Shown piece by piece: positions 1 to 5,861 of a stretch of 5,861 nucleotides of DNA (the first letter of the stretch is position 1; every line of letters starts with the position of its first letter). The stretch lies in assembly GCA_003224785.1 (NCBI GenBank), contig QHZV01000029.1:1-5861 (forward strand), given 5' to 3'. Under the pieces are notes generated by a model that was given only the letters and a program-made list of their open reading frames with translations, made no database searches and was not told the origin of the DNA. The stretch comes from Acidobacteriota bacterium (GTDB taxonomy: Bacteria > Acidobacteriota > Terriglobia > Terriglobales > Acidobacteriaceae). A program made the position numbers and the translations under genes.

Positions 1-1
1 G

Positions 2-538
2 CCTTCACAATTCCACAGCGCAAAAACCGGAGGAGGAGGGCCAGAGAAGTGGGTGGTCACCGCCGATCCAACCGCACCCTCAAAACCGAACGTTATCGCC
101 CAGACTTCAACTGACCAAACCGACTATCGTTTTCCTCTGCTGATCGCCGACGAAGCTTCCTTTCAGGATCTGGACGTCAGCGTGAAATTCAAGGCCGTCT
201 CAGGAAACATTGATCGCGCGGGAGGCTTGGTTTTCCGCCTCAAAGACCCCAACAACTATTACATCGTTCGCGCTAACGCTCTTGAGAACAACTATCGCCT
301 GTATCACGTAGTAAACGGACGACGCAGCCAGTTCGCTGGCGCAAACCTCAAGGTCACATCAGGGGAATGGCACGAGCTGCGGGTTGAAGTCGTAGGCAAC
401 AAAATCACCTGCTATTACGACGACAACAAAAAGATCGAGGCCACGGATGACACGTTCAAGGATGCTGGAAAGATCGGGCTCTGGACGAAAGCCGATTCGG
501 TGACCTATTTCGACGATCTGAAGGCGACCGCGAAATAA
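2..538 (+). CDS. LamG/DUF1080-like (concanavalin A-like fold) protein, 5'-truncated by window edge
   Basis: The reading frame is open from base 2 to the TAA at 536-538, giving 178 visible residues; the true start lies upstream of the window. A GTG at 53 is in frame but is not the start, because conserved-looking sequence (FHSAKTGGGGPEKW) precedes it. The pattern of TGxGxPxxW, then DPTAPSxPNVxAQT, then GLVFRxKDxNNYYIVRANALENNxRLYHV, WHELRVEV and a terminal SVTYFDDL is what I know from LamG/DUF1080-type beta-sandwich domains (3-keto-disaccharide hydrolase or family 16-like annotations), often secreted. No catalytic assignment can be made from this part. The next gene follows after 26 nt on the same strand, so it probably belongs to the same transcript. 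A signal peptide, if any, would be in the missing N-terminus. I am confident of the fold family and have no specific function to offer. Confidence 0.8.
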   Translation, partial: PSQFHSAKTGGGGPEKWVVTADPTAPSKPNVIAQTSTDQTDYRFPLLIADEASFQDLDVSVKFKAVSGNIDRAGGLVFRLKDPNNYYIVRANALENNYRLYHVVNGRRSQFAGANLKVTSGEWHELRVEVVGNKITCYYDDNKKIEATDDTFKDAGKIGLWTKADSVTYFDDLKATAK

Positions 539-553
539 TGCGAGTTATTTTTT

Positions 554-560
554 AAGGAGA
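554..560 (+). promoter_or_regulatory. Shine-Dalgarno site of the DUF1259 gene
   Basis: AAGGAGA lies in the short A/T-rich gap after the preceding stop codon and ends 4 nt before the ATG at 565. It is the strongest ribosome binding site in the window and fixes the start of the DUF1259 gene. Confidence 0.75.
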
Positions 561-564
561 TGCC

Positions 565-1482
565 ATGAGAGGAATTGCAAACAAGTTGGCGATCAGAGTC
601 TGCTTCATATTAAGCCTTGGAGTTATCGCGACCGTCGGATATTCGCAAGAAACTCCCAGTGACTATCAAGAAGTCTTGAAGATCGTGGGCAAGACCGGCG
701 ACTACAAATCGAACGTCCTCAAGGTCAACATTCCGAGGAGTGATCTGCACATGAACGTTGCCGGATACTCTCTGCCAACTCCCTTTGGTTTTGGCGGTTG
801 GTTCGCCATGACCAAGGGCGAAGGCGGAGAAGAAGTGGTCATGGGAGACCTGGTTCTGACTCAGGACGAAGTGAATCCCGTGATGTCTTCTCTTCTGGAA
901 CATGGCTTTGAGGTCACGGCATTACACAATCACTTCTTTTGGGACGAGCCTAGGGTTTTCTTCATGCATATCCACGGACATGGAAAAGCTGCCGAATTGG
1001 CGAATCAGATCAAGCCCGCGATTGACTTGATTGGTCACGTGAAACCGGCTGAATCTGGCAACAGTCCAAAGCCTTCCCAAAAACAAGGAACCCTCGATAC
1101 GGACCGAATTGCAAAGATCGTCGGCCATGCGGGTGAGCAGACTGGTCCCGTGTACAAAATCACATTGGGTCGAGATGATCTTGATGTGAAAGAGATGGGA
1201 GCCAAGATTAATGCTCGTATGGGACTTAATACCTGGGCGGCCTTCGTGGGGACAAATGATGACGCGGCGATAGCTGGTGACATCGCGATGCTGGAATCTG
1301 AAGTCACTCCAACATTGAAAGCGCTTCGCTCAAATGGACTGGACGTGGTAGCGATCCATCATCACATGATCAATTCGAAGCCCGTCGTCATTTTCTTGCA
1401 CTATTGGGGGCGGGGCCCGGCTGACAAGCTGGCAACCGGCTTCAAGGCCGCAGTGGATGAACTGGGCAAAGAAAGCAAGTAA
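565..1482 (+). CDS. Secreted tandem DUF1259 (LppY/LpqO family) protein
   Basis: This 305-residue protein begins with a typical Sec signal peptide: basic residues 1-11, hydrophobic core 12-25, likely cleavage near TVGYS-QE at 27/28. No lipobox cysteine is seen. It then carries two copies of a DUF1259-like domain, about residues 35-157 and 181-300, separated by a Ser/Pro/Lys/Gln-rich linker. Each copy has a G-(D/E)-(I/L)-x-(L/M) segment followed by E-V-(N/T)-P and a histidine cluster. The first has H121, H123, H135, H137 and H139 (ALHNHFF and MHIHGHG). The second has H265-H267 and H279 (AIHHHM and LHYWGRG). Family function is not established; the histidines suggest metal or ligand binding (inference). 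It lies 13 nt upstream of the chrA start on the same strand, so it is probably cotranscribed and may act in the periplasm with the transporter. The ATG is supported by a close AAGGAGA. Confidence 0.9.
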   Translation: MRGIANKLAIRVCFILSLGVIATVGYSQETPSDYQEVLKIVGKTGDYKSNVLKVNIPRSDLHMNVAGYSLPTPFGFGGWFAMTKGEGGEEVVMGDLVLTQDEVNPVMSSLLEHGFEVTALHNHFFWDEPRVFFMHIHGHGKAAELANQIKPAIDLIGHVKPAESGNSPKPSQKQGTLDTDRIAKIVGHAGEQTGPVYKITLGRDDLDVKEMGAKINARMGLNTWAAFVGTNDDAAIAGDIAMLESEVTPTLKALRSNGLDVVAIHHHMINSKPVVIFLHYWGRGPADKLATGFKAAVDELGKESK

Positions 1483-1495
1483 GCAAAAACCACAG

Positions 1496-2032
1496 ATGAG
1501 CAAGCAGGCGCAGCGACAACCACCAACTGTGGATCGTGCGGAAACGGTCTCGTTTACCTTGCGAGAGCTGCTGCTCTATTTTCTGCGACTCGGCACGTTC
1601 GGTTTTGGTGGCCCGATAGCCCTCGCGGGCTACATGCAGAGAGACCTTGTGGAGCAGCGCTGCTGGGTTTCGAAGTCGGATTACCTTGAAGGTTTAGCTT
1701 TTTCTCAGCTTTCTCCGGGACCTCTCGCTGCCCAGCTAGCCATTTATATCGGGTGGCTACGGGCTGGGTTCATGGGTGCAACGCTGGTAGGAAGCGCGTT
1801 TATTTTGCCTTCATTTCTGATGGCACTCGTTTTGGCTGCCCTATATGTCCACTTCGGCAGCCTGCCATGGATTCAAGGCATGTTTTATGGCATCGGCTCG
1901 GCGGTAATCGCAATTATCGTGCGAAGCGCGATAAAGCTGGTACGTACCACGGTCGGCAAAGACTTGCTCCTGTGGATGATTTTTGCAGCCCTGGCACTCA
2001 CCACCGCCTGGGTTTGTTGCCTTACTTATTAA
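1496..2032 (+). CDS. chrA: ChrA chromate transporter, N-terminal half (frame-disrupted gene)
   Basis: This 178-residue piece is the first CHR domain of a long-type (two-domain) ChrA, an inner-membrane chromate/sulfate-type anion transporter of the CHR superfamily. Signature elements are LRLGTFGFGGP (residues 31-40), the stretch RDLVEQRCWVSKSDYLEG, and QLSPGP (71-76), followed by several hydrophobic segments up to about residue 170. I prefer ATG 1496; an in-frame ATG at 1457 would overlap the DUF1259 gene by 26 nt and add 13 polar residues. Neither has a good ribosome binding site. After the sequence LTTAW (residues 168-172) the frame runs into VCCLTY and a stop, while the rest of the protein continues in the next frame. 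Family long-type ChrA proteins are about 400 residues, so this is half a protein. It is a broken chrA unless the two halves work as separate short CHR subunits. Confidence 0.85.
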   Translation: MSKQAQRQPPTVDRAETVSFTLRELLLYFLRLGTFGFGGPIALAGYMQRDLVEQRCWVSKSDYLEGLAFSQLSPGPLAAQLAIYIGWLRAGFMGATLVGSAFILPSFLMALVLAALYVHFGSLPWIQGMFYGIGSAVIAIIVRSAIKLVRTTVGKDLLLWMIFAALALTTAWVCCLTY

Positions 2033-2651
2033 GGCACCGCTGAGCCTGGCACGAGTTGGTTCAATGTTCTCATTCGGTGTTGTGACGCCACTGTTAACCG
2101 GAATTCACGGCGTGGCGGCACTGGCAACAGTTGGCGTCCTATTCCTTTTTTTCTTAAAAGCGGGCGCGTTCGTATTCGGAAGCGGTTTGGCGATCGTCCC
2201 TTTTCTCTATGGAGGGGTTGTCGTCAAGTTTCATTGGCTGACCGAGCCTCAGTTCGTGGATGCCGTCGCGGTAGCGATGATCACGCCCGGCCCAGTGGTC
2301 ATAACCTCCGCTTTCATTGGATTCCTAGTTGCGGGAATTCTGGGTGCTGTTGTTGCGGCCGCTGCCGTCTTTGCGCCTCCCTTCCTGATCGTCGTATTCG
2401 GTGCGCCATACTATCGGCGTTTTGCTCAGAACCCCCAAGTCAAAGCCTTCGTTCAAGGTGTATCGGCTGCTGCCGTGGGCGCGATTGCCGGAGCGGCATA
2501 CATTTTGGCTCGACGCTCATTAGTTGATTTGCCAACAGCCATAATAGCGATCGCCACTCTCGCAGTGCTGCTCGCTATCAAAAAGATTCCAGAGCCTGTA
2601 TTGATCCTTGCCGCTGGTGCAATAGGTGTTCTTTTGCATGGCACGCGATGA
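1983..2651 (+). CDS. chrA: ChrA chromate transporter, C-terminal half (frame-disrupted gene)
   Basis: This is the second CHR domain of the same ChrA, in the +1 frame relative to the first half. The frame is open only from 1980, after a TGA at 1977-1979. ChrA-like sequence begins at about 2013 (FVALLIKAP). Counting from TTG 1983 it gives 222 residues; the first ATG is at 2064 and would give 195. Neither start has a convincing ribosome binding site, so an independent start is doubtful. Recognisable parts are KAGAFVFGSGLAIVPFLYGG (residues 59-78), a re-use of the Gly-rich motif of the first domain; DAVAVAMITPGPV (93-105), matching the PGP motif of the first; then APYYRRFAQNPQVKAFVQGV and two further hydrophobic stretches. 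The C-terminus looks complete. Its TGA overlaps the ATG of the next gene (ATGA, 2648-2651). The coding sequence is otherwise undamaged, which suggests either a recent lesion or a sequencing/assembly error. Confidence 0.82.
   Translation: MQPWHSPPPGFVALLIKAPLSLARVGSMFSFGVVTPLLTGIHGVAALATVGVLFLFFLKAGAFVFGSGLAIVPFLYGGVVVKFHWLTEPQFVDAVAVAMITPGPVVITSAFIGFLVAGILGAVVAAAAVFAPPFLIVVFGAPYYRRFAQNPQVKAFVQGVSAAAVGAIAGAAYILARRSLVDLPTAIIAIATLAVLLAIKKIPEPVLILAAGAIGVLLHGTR
2009..2036 (+). other. Frame disruption in chrA with a small hairpin
   Basis: Upstream of about 2009 the ChrA protein reads in the frame of 1496; downstream of about 2013 it reads one base later. In long ChrA proteins as I remember them, the TAW of the first half is followed by roughly a dozen residues (acidic, then a hydrophobic WLF stretch) before the VALLVKAP segment. 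Here TAW (ends 2011) abuts GFVALLIKAP directly. This looks like a deletion of some tens of bases, not divisible by three, and not a single-base slip. TGCCTT (2018-2023) and AAGGCA (2031-2036) form a perfect 6-bp inverted repeat around a 7-nt loop at this spot, and the premature TAA (2030-2032) falls at the edge of the loop. The size of the deletion is inferred from memory of homologues. Confidence 0.65.
2018..2036. repeat. Short perfect inverted repeat at the chrA break
   Basis: TGCCTT and AAGGCA flank the 7-nt ACTTATT. It is short enough to occur by chance and has no following T-run, so it is not an intrinsic terminator. It is noted because it coincides with the frame break in chrA. Confidence 0.4.
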
Positions 2652-4957
2652 GACGCTTAGTTCTTCAAAAGACGCCCAGAAAGGCTTGTTTGTTTCTCCT
2701 GGCGATCTTTTCCATTCTCTCGAGACATCTCGTCGGACAGGAACAATCCGGCTCACAACGAAAGGAACGGCAACTTGGCGTTCAGGAAGTCCTGCGAACG
2801 GCTCAGGCGACAAGAGTCGAGGATCCGCCCAAATTAGATGGCGCACTGGACGATCCGTTGTGGCAGAAGGCCACGCCCATCTCAAACTTTCTTCAACGGG
2901 AACCGTTCGAAGGGCAACCGCCAACAGAGAGAACCGAGGTCCGCGTTTTGTATACCAAGCGCGCGGTTTACTTCGGAATTAAGTGCTTCGATTCTCAATC
3001 AAAGGGCATTGTCGCCACAGAGCTGCGCCGCGATGTACCACAGGAACTAGACGACTATTTGGAGATCATCATTGACTCTTCTCACCATCGTCGCAACGCC
3101 TATGTGTTTCAGATCAATCCGCTAGGTACTCAACGTGATGCGTTGATTACAGAAGAGCAGCGCACCGAGCAGAGTCAAGGTGACGGCGATTCTGGCTGGG
3201 ACGGAATTTGGACTTCAGAGGCTCGAATCACGAAAGAGGGGTGGATCGCAACGGTGGGCATACCCTTCTCCACGCTCAACTTCATGCAGTCGCGAGATGT
3301 GATCTGGGGAATCAACTTCAAACGATTTATCCGTCGCAAGAACGAAGAAGATATGTGGTCGGGCTGGCGACGTGCCTACGGCGCAGCGCGCATCAGCCAA
3401 GCGGGAGAGCTGCATGGCATTTCAGAGATCAGCAGCGGGCGCCTCCTTATCGTGAAGCCTTATGGCTTGATTGGCTTCAGTCATTTTCCTTCAAATACCG
3501 CAGGAACAGGATTTACACCTGGTACCAGTGCACTGCACACCGGCGGTTTGGATGTGAAGTTGGGATTGCGATCGAATTTGGTCGCTAATTTCACCGCCAA
3601 TACTGACTTCGCCGACGCTGACGTGGACACACAGAAGTTCAATCTAACTCCCTACAAGCTCTTCTTTCCAGAAAAGCGCCAGTTTTTTCTGGAGAACGCT
3701 GGTGTCTTCGACTTCTCCATCGGCGGTGACAGTGACCTCCTATTTTTCAGCCGTCAGATTGGCATCGATCCCATTACTGGCGAAGAAGTTCCTATTAACG
3801 GAGGTGCCAAAGTCACCGGCTCGCTTGGAAACTTTGAACTCGGTCTGATGGATGTGGATACGCGAAGTTCGGGTCCAAACCCTTATGCAAACTATGCCGT
3901 CGCACGGGCGAAGCGCTCTCTTTGGGGTGGCTCCTACGTGGGTGTGATGGCTATTGATAAGCGTTCGGGAAACCCGTTTGATAGTTTCAACCAGACAGCG
4001 GGTGCCGACACGCGGCTCGTATTTTTCAGGAATCTCGTAGTGCATGGCTTCGCGACCCAGACACGGTCTCCGATGTTCTCATCCGGGCAAACGGATGTAG
4101 GGGCGAGCCTGAATTTTCAGTGTGGCTGGCTCGAGCTAATTGCTAGCCGGCGCAAAATCGGACCGAACTTTAATCCGGAAGTCGGCTTCATTGAACGTGC
4201 CGATTGCATTTGCGACTACTTGGACCCAACCTTCAAGCTGCGGCCGAAGCTGAGAGGCTTACGCGAGATTCAGTTTGAGAGTTTTATTTTTCATGCACCG
4301 GACACAAAACATGTGTTGCAGACTCAGGAATGGCAGACTACGTTCCGTGCAGAATTCAATAACGGATCTTATACCGATGACGATATCGTGGACGTTTTCA
4401 CCCAACGCCTGGTCGACCCATTCAACATATATAAAACCGTTTTCATCCCCGTCGGTGAGTACCACTGGACGCGCCATCAACTCACTTACGGTTCACCTCA
4501 GGATCGCAAGCTTACCGCCAGTTTCTTCGAGCGGTTTGGCACGTACTACAACGGACACCTGAATGAGGCGCGTGTCCGGGCTATGTATCGGGCCAGCGAA
4601 CGACTATCGTTCAGCTTCGCCGAGCAGTGGAACCGATTCCGGCTTGGGGTAGTCACAGACGCTTCGGGGACGGTCTTGCCATCGTCAGCGGCCAATTTCT
4701 CCGTCGTATTTGGCAGTTTTCAAACGAATTATTCATTCTCCCGATTTCTCACCCTCTCCACATTGCTGCAAATGGACACTGCTAACAATCAAGGCGCGAG
4801 TGCCAACATCCGTCTTCGCTGGAATTATCGCCCGGACAGTGATCTGTTCGTGATCTACACGGCAGGTCAGCGTTTCGCCAGCTTGGTCGCAGCAAACCCG
4901 CCGCAATTCTACGAGAACCGCTTCGCCATCAAAGTCACATATTCTTGGCGACCCTGA
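2648..4957 (+). CDS. Outer-membrane protein with CBM9-like and DUF5916 domains
   Basis: This 769-residue protein starts with a basic n-region and hydrophobic core (residues 11-29, ACLFLLAIFSIL) consistent with a signal peptide cut near 30. Residues about 57-260 look like a CBM9-like beta-sandwich: PPKLDGALDDPLWQKA, then VRVLYTKRAVYFGIKCFD, DDYLEIIIDSSHHRRNAYVF, and GWIATVGIPFSTLNF. From about 264 the sequence is the DUF5916 region, with the hallmark NLTPYKLFFPEKRQFFLEN (332-350) and many alternating aromatic/polar strands to the end, consistent with an outer-membrane beta-barrel. It ends in TYSWRP rather than the usual terminal aromatic residue. Substrate unknown. The ATG overlaps the chrA stop (ATGA) and has no close ribosome binding site, so its translation probably depends on ribosomes finishing chrA. 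Length is normal for the family. Family call is secure; any role in oxyanion resistance rests on position only. Confidence 0.9.
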   Translation: MRRLVLQKTPRKACLFLLAIFSILSRHLVGQEQSGSQRKERQLGVQEVLRTAQATRVEDPPKLDGALDDPLWQKATPISNFLQREPFEGQPPTERTEVRVLYTKRAVYFGIKCFDSQSKGIVATELRRDVPQELDDYLEIIIDSSHHRRNAYVFQINPLGTQRDALITEEQRTEQSQGDGDSGWDGIWTSEARITKEGWIATVGIPFSTLNFMQSRDVIWGINFKRFIRRKNEEDMWSGWRRAYGAARISQAGELHGISEISSGRLLIVKPYGLIGFSHFPSNTAGTGFTPGTSALHTGGLDVKLGLRSNLVANFTANTDFADADVDTQKFNLTPYKLFFPEKRQFFLENAGVFDFSIGGDSDLLFFSRQIGIDPITGEEVPINGGAKVTGSLGNFELGLMDVDTRSSGPNPYANYAVARAKRSLWGGSYVGVMAIDKRSGNPFDSFNQTAGADTRLVFFRNLVVHGFATQTRSPMFSSGQTDVGASLNFQCGWLELIASRRKIGPNFNPEVGFIERADCICDYLDPTFKLRPKLRGLREIQFESFIFHAPDTKHVLQTQEWQTTFRAEFNNGSYTDDDIVDVFTQRLVDPFNIYKTVFIPVGEYHWTRHQLTYGSPQDRKLTASFFERFGTYYNGHLNEARVRAMYRASERLSFSFAEQWNRFRLGVVTDASGTVLPSSAANFSVVFGSFQTNYSFSRFLTLSTLLQMDTANNQGASANIRLRWNYRPDSDLFVIYTAGQRFASLVAANPPQFYENRFAIKVTYSWRP

Positions 4958-4962
4958 GGTGA
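4956..4962 (+). promoter_or_regulatory. Shine-Dalgarno site of the ChrB-domain gene
   Basis: GAGGTGA, fully complementary to the anti-Shine-Dalgarno sequence, overlaps the TGA stop of the preceding gene (4955-4957) and lies just before ATG 4965. It favours ATG 4965 over the in-frame GTG at 4959, because that GTG is itself part of the binding site. Confidence 0.6.
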
Positions 4963-4964
4963 AC

Positions 4965-5402
4965 ATGAAATGGATTACACGCAAAGACGTGAAAGTGGAT
5001 CGCGTTGCTTGCCCTTGGCTAATTAAGCGATTCGTTGACCCGCAGGCGGAGTTCTTGTTTGTTGAGGAAAAAGATCTGCTGGATGAGTCAAAGCGACAAG
5101 GTGCCACTCCCTTCGACGCGCCCAAAATTGAAGCAATCAAACTTAACCACCGCGGCCCTCGATGTACGTTCGAGGCAATCATCGAGGACTTCGCGATCTC
5201 TGATCCAGCCGTGCAGCGACTCGGCCTGATTGTGCGAGCTGCGGATGTGAAGGGACAAGAGGACGCAGCTGCGGAGGGGGTTGGCCTGCGCTCAATTGCA
5301 CAGGGATTCGCTGCCATGGGACTGCCGGATCAAGAGAGACTGGCAAGACAATTTCCCGTGTATGACGCTCTTTATGCCTACATCCAGAGCAAACATCGGT
5401 GA
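4965..5402 (+). CDS. Stand-alone ChrB C-terminal domain chromate resistance protein
   Basis: This 145-residue protein matches the C-terminal domain of ChrB (ChrB_C family). It opens with MKWITRKDVKVDRVACPWLI, followed by KRFVDPQAEFLFV, then ATPFDAP (47-53), NHRGPRCTFEAII (61-73), and DPAVQRLGLIVRAADV (80-95). Possible ligand residues visible are C16, H62 and C67. Full ChrB proteins are about twice this length and carry an N-terminal regulatory region that is absent here, so this is not expected to be the chromate-responsive DNA-binding regulator. It is more likely an accessory resistance protein. No signal peptide is evident. ATG 4965 is chosen because homologues as I recall them start with MKW and because of the GAGGTGA site. 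The stop overlaps the next gene by four bases (GTGA), which suggests translational coupling. The presence of this family is the strongest support for assigning the neighbouring split transporter to chromate. Confidence 0.88.
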   Translation: MKWITRKDVKVDRVACPWLIKRFVDPQAEFLFVEEKDLLDESKRQGATPFDAPKIEAIKLNHRGPRCTFEAIIEDFAISDPAVQRLGLIVRAADVKGQEDAAAEGVGLRSIAQGFAAMGLPDQERLARQFPVYDALYAYIQSKHR

Positions 5403-5861
5403 ATGCCTATCGAGATCGGGCCATCATCAATGTCGCGGCCTTCCTGCGTTCGCTCGGTGTCGGTTTGATGGGAGTGGTATTGGGCATTTACCTCTCTAGG
5501 TCCGGCCACTCGGCTTTTCAAATTGGTGCCGTACTCGCATTCGGTCTAGCAGGTTCTGCCTGTGCGACCACTCTAGTCGGAATCGCTGCCGACCGGGTGG
5601 GACGTAAGCGATTCCTTGTTCTCCTGTCGATTCTGACCGCGTTGGGTGGGCTATCGCTTTACGCATTGCCAAAATTTCCACTGCTGCTGGCACTGGCTCT
5701 CGTTGCGATGCTCAATGGTACCGGCACGGAACGGTCGGCAATATTCGCGCTGGAACAGGCGGTGATACCGGGGCTAGGTTCGGATACGCGGCGAACCTGG
5801 AATTTGGCCTTCTATAACGTATTAATTGATGGCGGTGGATCGCTTGGCGCTCTTGGCGCAG
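5399..5861 (+). CDS. MFS transporter, N-terminal part, cut by window edge
   Basis: The frame starts at GTG 5399, overlapping the ChrB-domain stop in GTGA, and is open to the right edge (154 full codons plus one base). The nearby ATG at 5403 is in another frame and stops after about 20 codons, so GTG is the real start. The translation begins MNAYRDRAIINVAAFLRSLG. Hydrophobic segments at about 8-31, 41-63, 72-90 and 95-108 are separated by the classic MFS motif A, GIAADRVGRKR (61-71), in the loop between helices 2 and 3. A later loop reads GTGTERSAIFALEQAVIPG. This is an inner-membrane secondary transporter of the major facilitator superfamily. The substrate cannot be read from the sequence; its overlap with the ChrB-domain gene suggests a role in oxyanion or related efflux (inference). 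About 60% or more of a usual 400-residue MFS protein is missing beyond the window. Confidence 0.85.
   Translation, partial: MNAYRDRAIINVAAFLRSLGVGLMGVVLGIYLSRSGHSAFQIGAVLAFGLAGSACATTLVGIAADRVGRKRFLVLLSILTALGGLSLYALPKFPLLLALALVAMLNGTGTERSAIFALEQAVIPGLGSDTRRTWNLAFYNVLIDGGGSLGALGA

Noticed and set aside
539..564. Promoter or terminator between the LamG-like and DUF1259 genes
   Set aside because: The gap is only 26 nt. It has a ribosome binding site and a T-run, but no stem before the T-run and no room for a -35/-10 pair.
1457..1495. Upstream ATG 1457 as the start of the ChrA N-terminal half
   Set aside because: It would overlap the DUF1259 gene by 26 nt and add a polar Lys/Gln-rich stretch. 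ATG 1496 is the more natural start, although the ribosome binding site is weak for both.
2009..2036. Programmed ribosomal frameshift joining the two chrA halves
   Set aside because: No convincing slippery sequence or stimulatory structure is seen, and the inter-domain segment looks physically shortened, which a frameshift alone would not explain.
2520..2924. 134-codon minus-strand open frame across the chrA/DUF5916 junction
   Set aside because: It is opposite two real genes, has no family resemblance, and no ribosome binding site or spacing supports it.
4733..5317. 194-codon open frame on the minus strand
   Set aside because: It runs antisense across the end of the DUF5916 gene and into the ChrB-domain gene, both well supported. 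Its translation is rich in Ser/Arg/Pro with no recognisable family, as expected of a shadow frame.
1..5861. Mobile elements, CRISPR arrays, tRNA or rRNA genes
   Set aside because: No transposase-like frame, direct-repeat array, terminal inverted repeats or structural RNA pattern was seen; coding sequence fills nearly the whole window.

Overview
The window reads as one continuous, co-directional (+ strand) gene cluster centred on chromate-type oxyanion resistance. The left and right edges both cut through genes. Gene content suggests a Gram-negative soil or sediment bacterium, most plausibly Acidobacteriota or a similar phylum. The reasons are the large outer-membrane CBM9/DUF5916 protein, the LamG/DUF1080-like secreted domain and the moderate GC content. 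This taxonomic guess comes from family knowledge and is not proven by the sequence.

Layout: (1) the 3' end of a LamG/DUF1080-like carbohydrate-binding-fold protein (2-538); (2) a secreted protein with two DUF1259 domains and histidine clusters (565-1482); (3) a long-type ChrA chromate transporter split into an N-terminal half (1496-2032) and a C-terminal half (open from 1980, ending 2651) by a frame disruption near 2009-2035; (4) a 769-residue protein with an N-terminal CBM9-like domain and a C-terminal DUF5916 beta-barrel (2648-4957); (5) a stand-alone ChrB C-terminal-domain protein (4965-5402); (6) the first 154 codons of an MFS transporter (5399 to the right edge), starting at a GTG.

Spacing is very tight throughout: 26 nt, 13 nt, 4-nt ATGA overlap, 7 nt, 4-nt GTGA overlap. 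This argues for one polycistronic transcript with translational coupling. No promoter or intrinsic terminator is visible inside the window, so transcription probably starts upstream of position 1 and continues past 5861.

Working model (inference): ChrA and the MFS protein move the oxyanion or related anions across the inner membrane. The ChrB C-terminal domain supports resistance in the cytoplasm or as an accessory. The DUF1259 and LamG-like proteins act outside the inner membrane, and the DUF5916 protein sits in the outer membrane. The most notable points are the break in chrA, which would make the central transporter a pseudogene or a two-piece protein, and the outer-membrane gene wedged between chrA and the ChrB-like gene.
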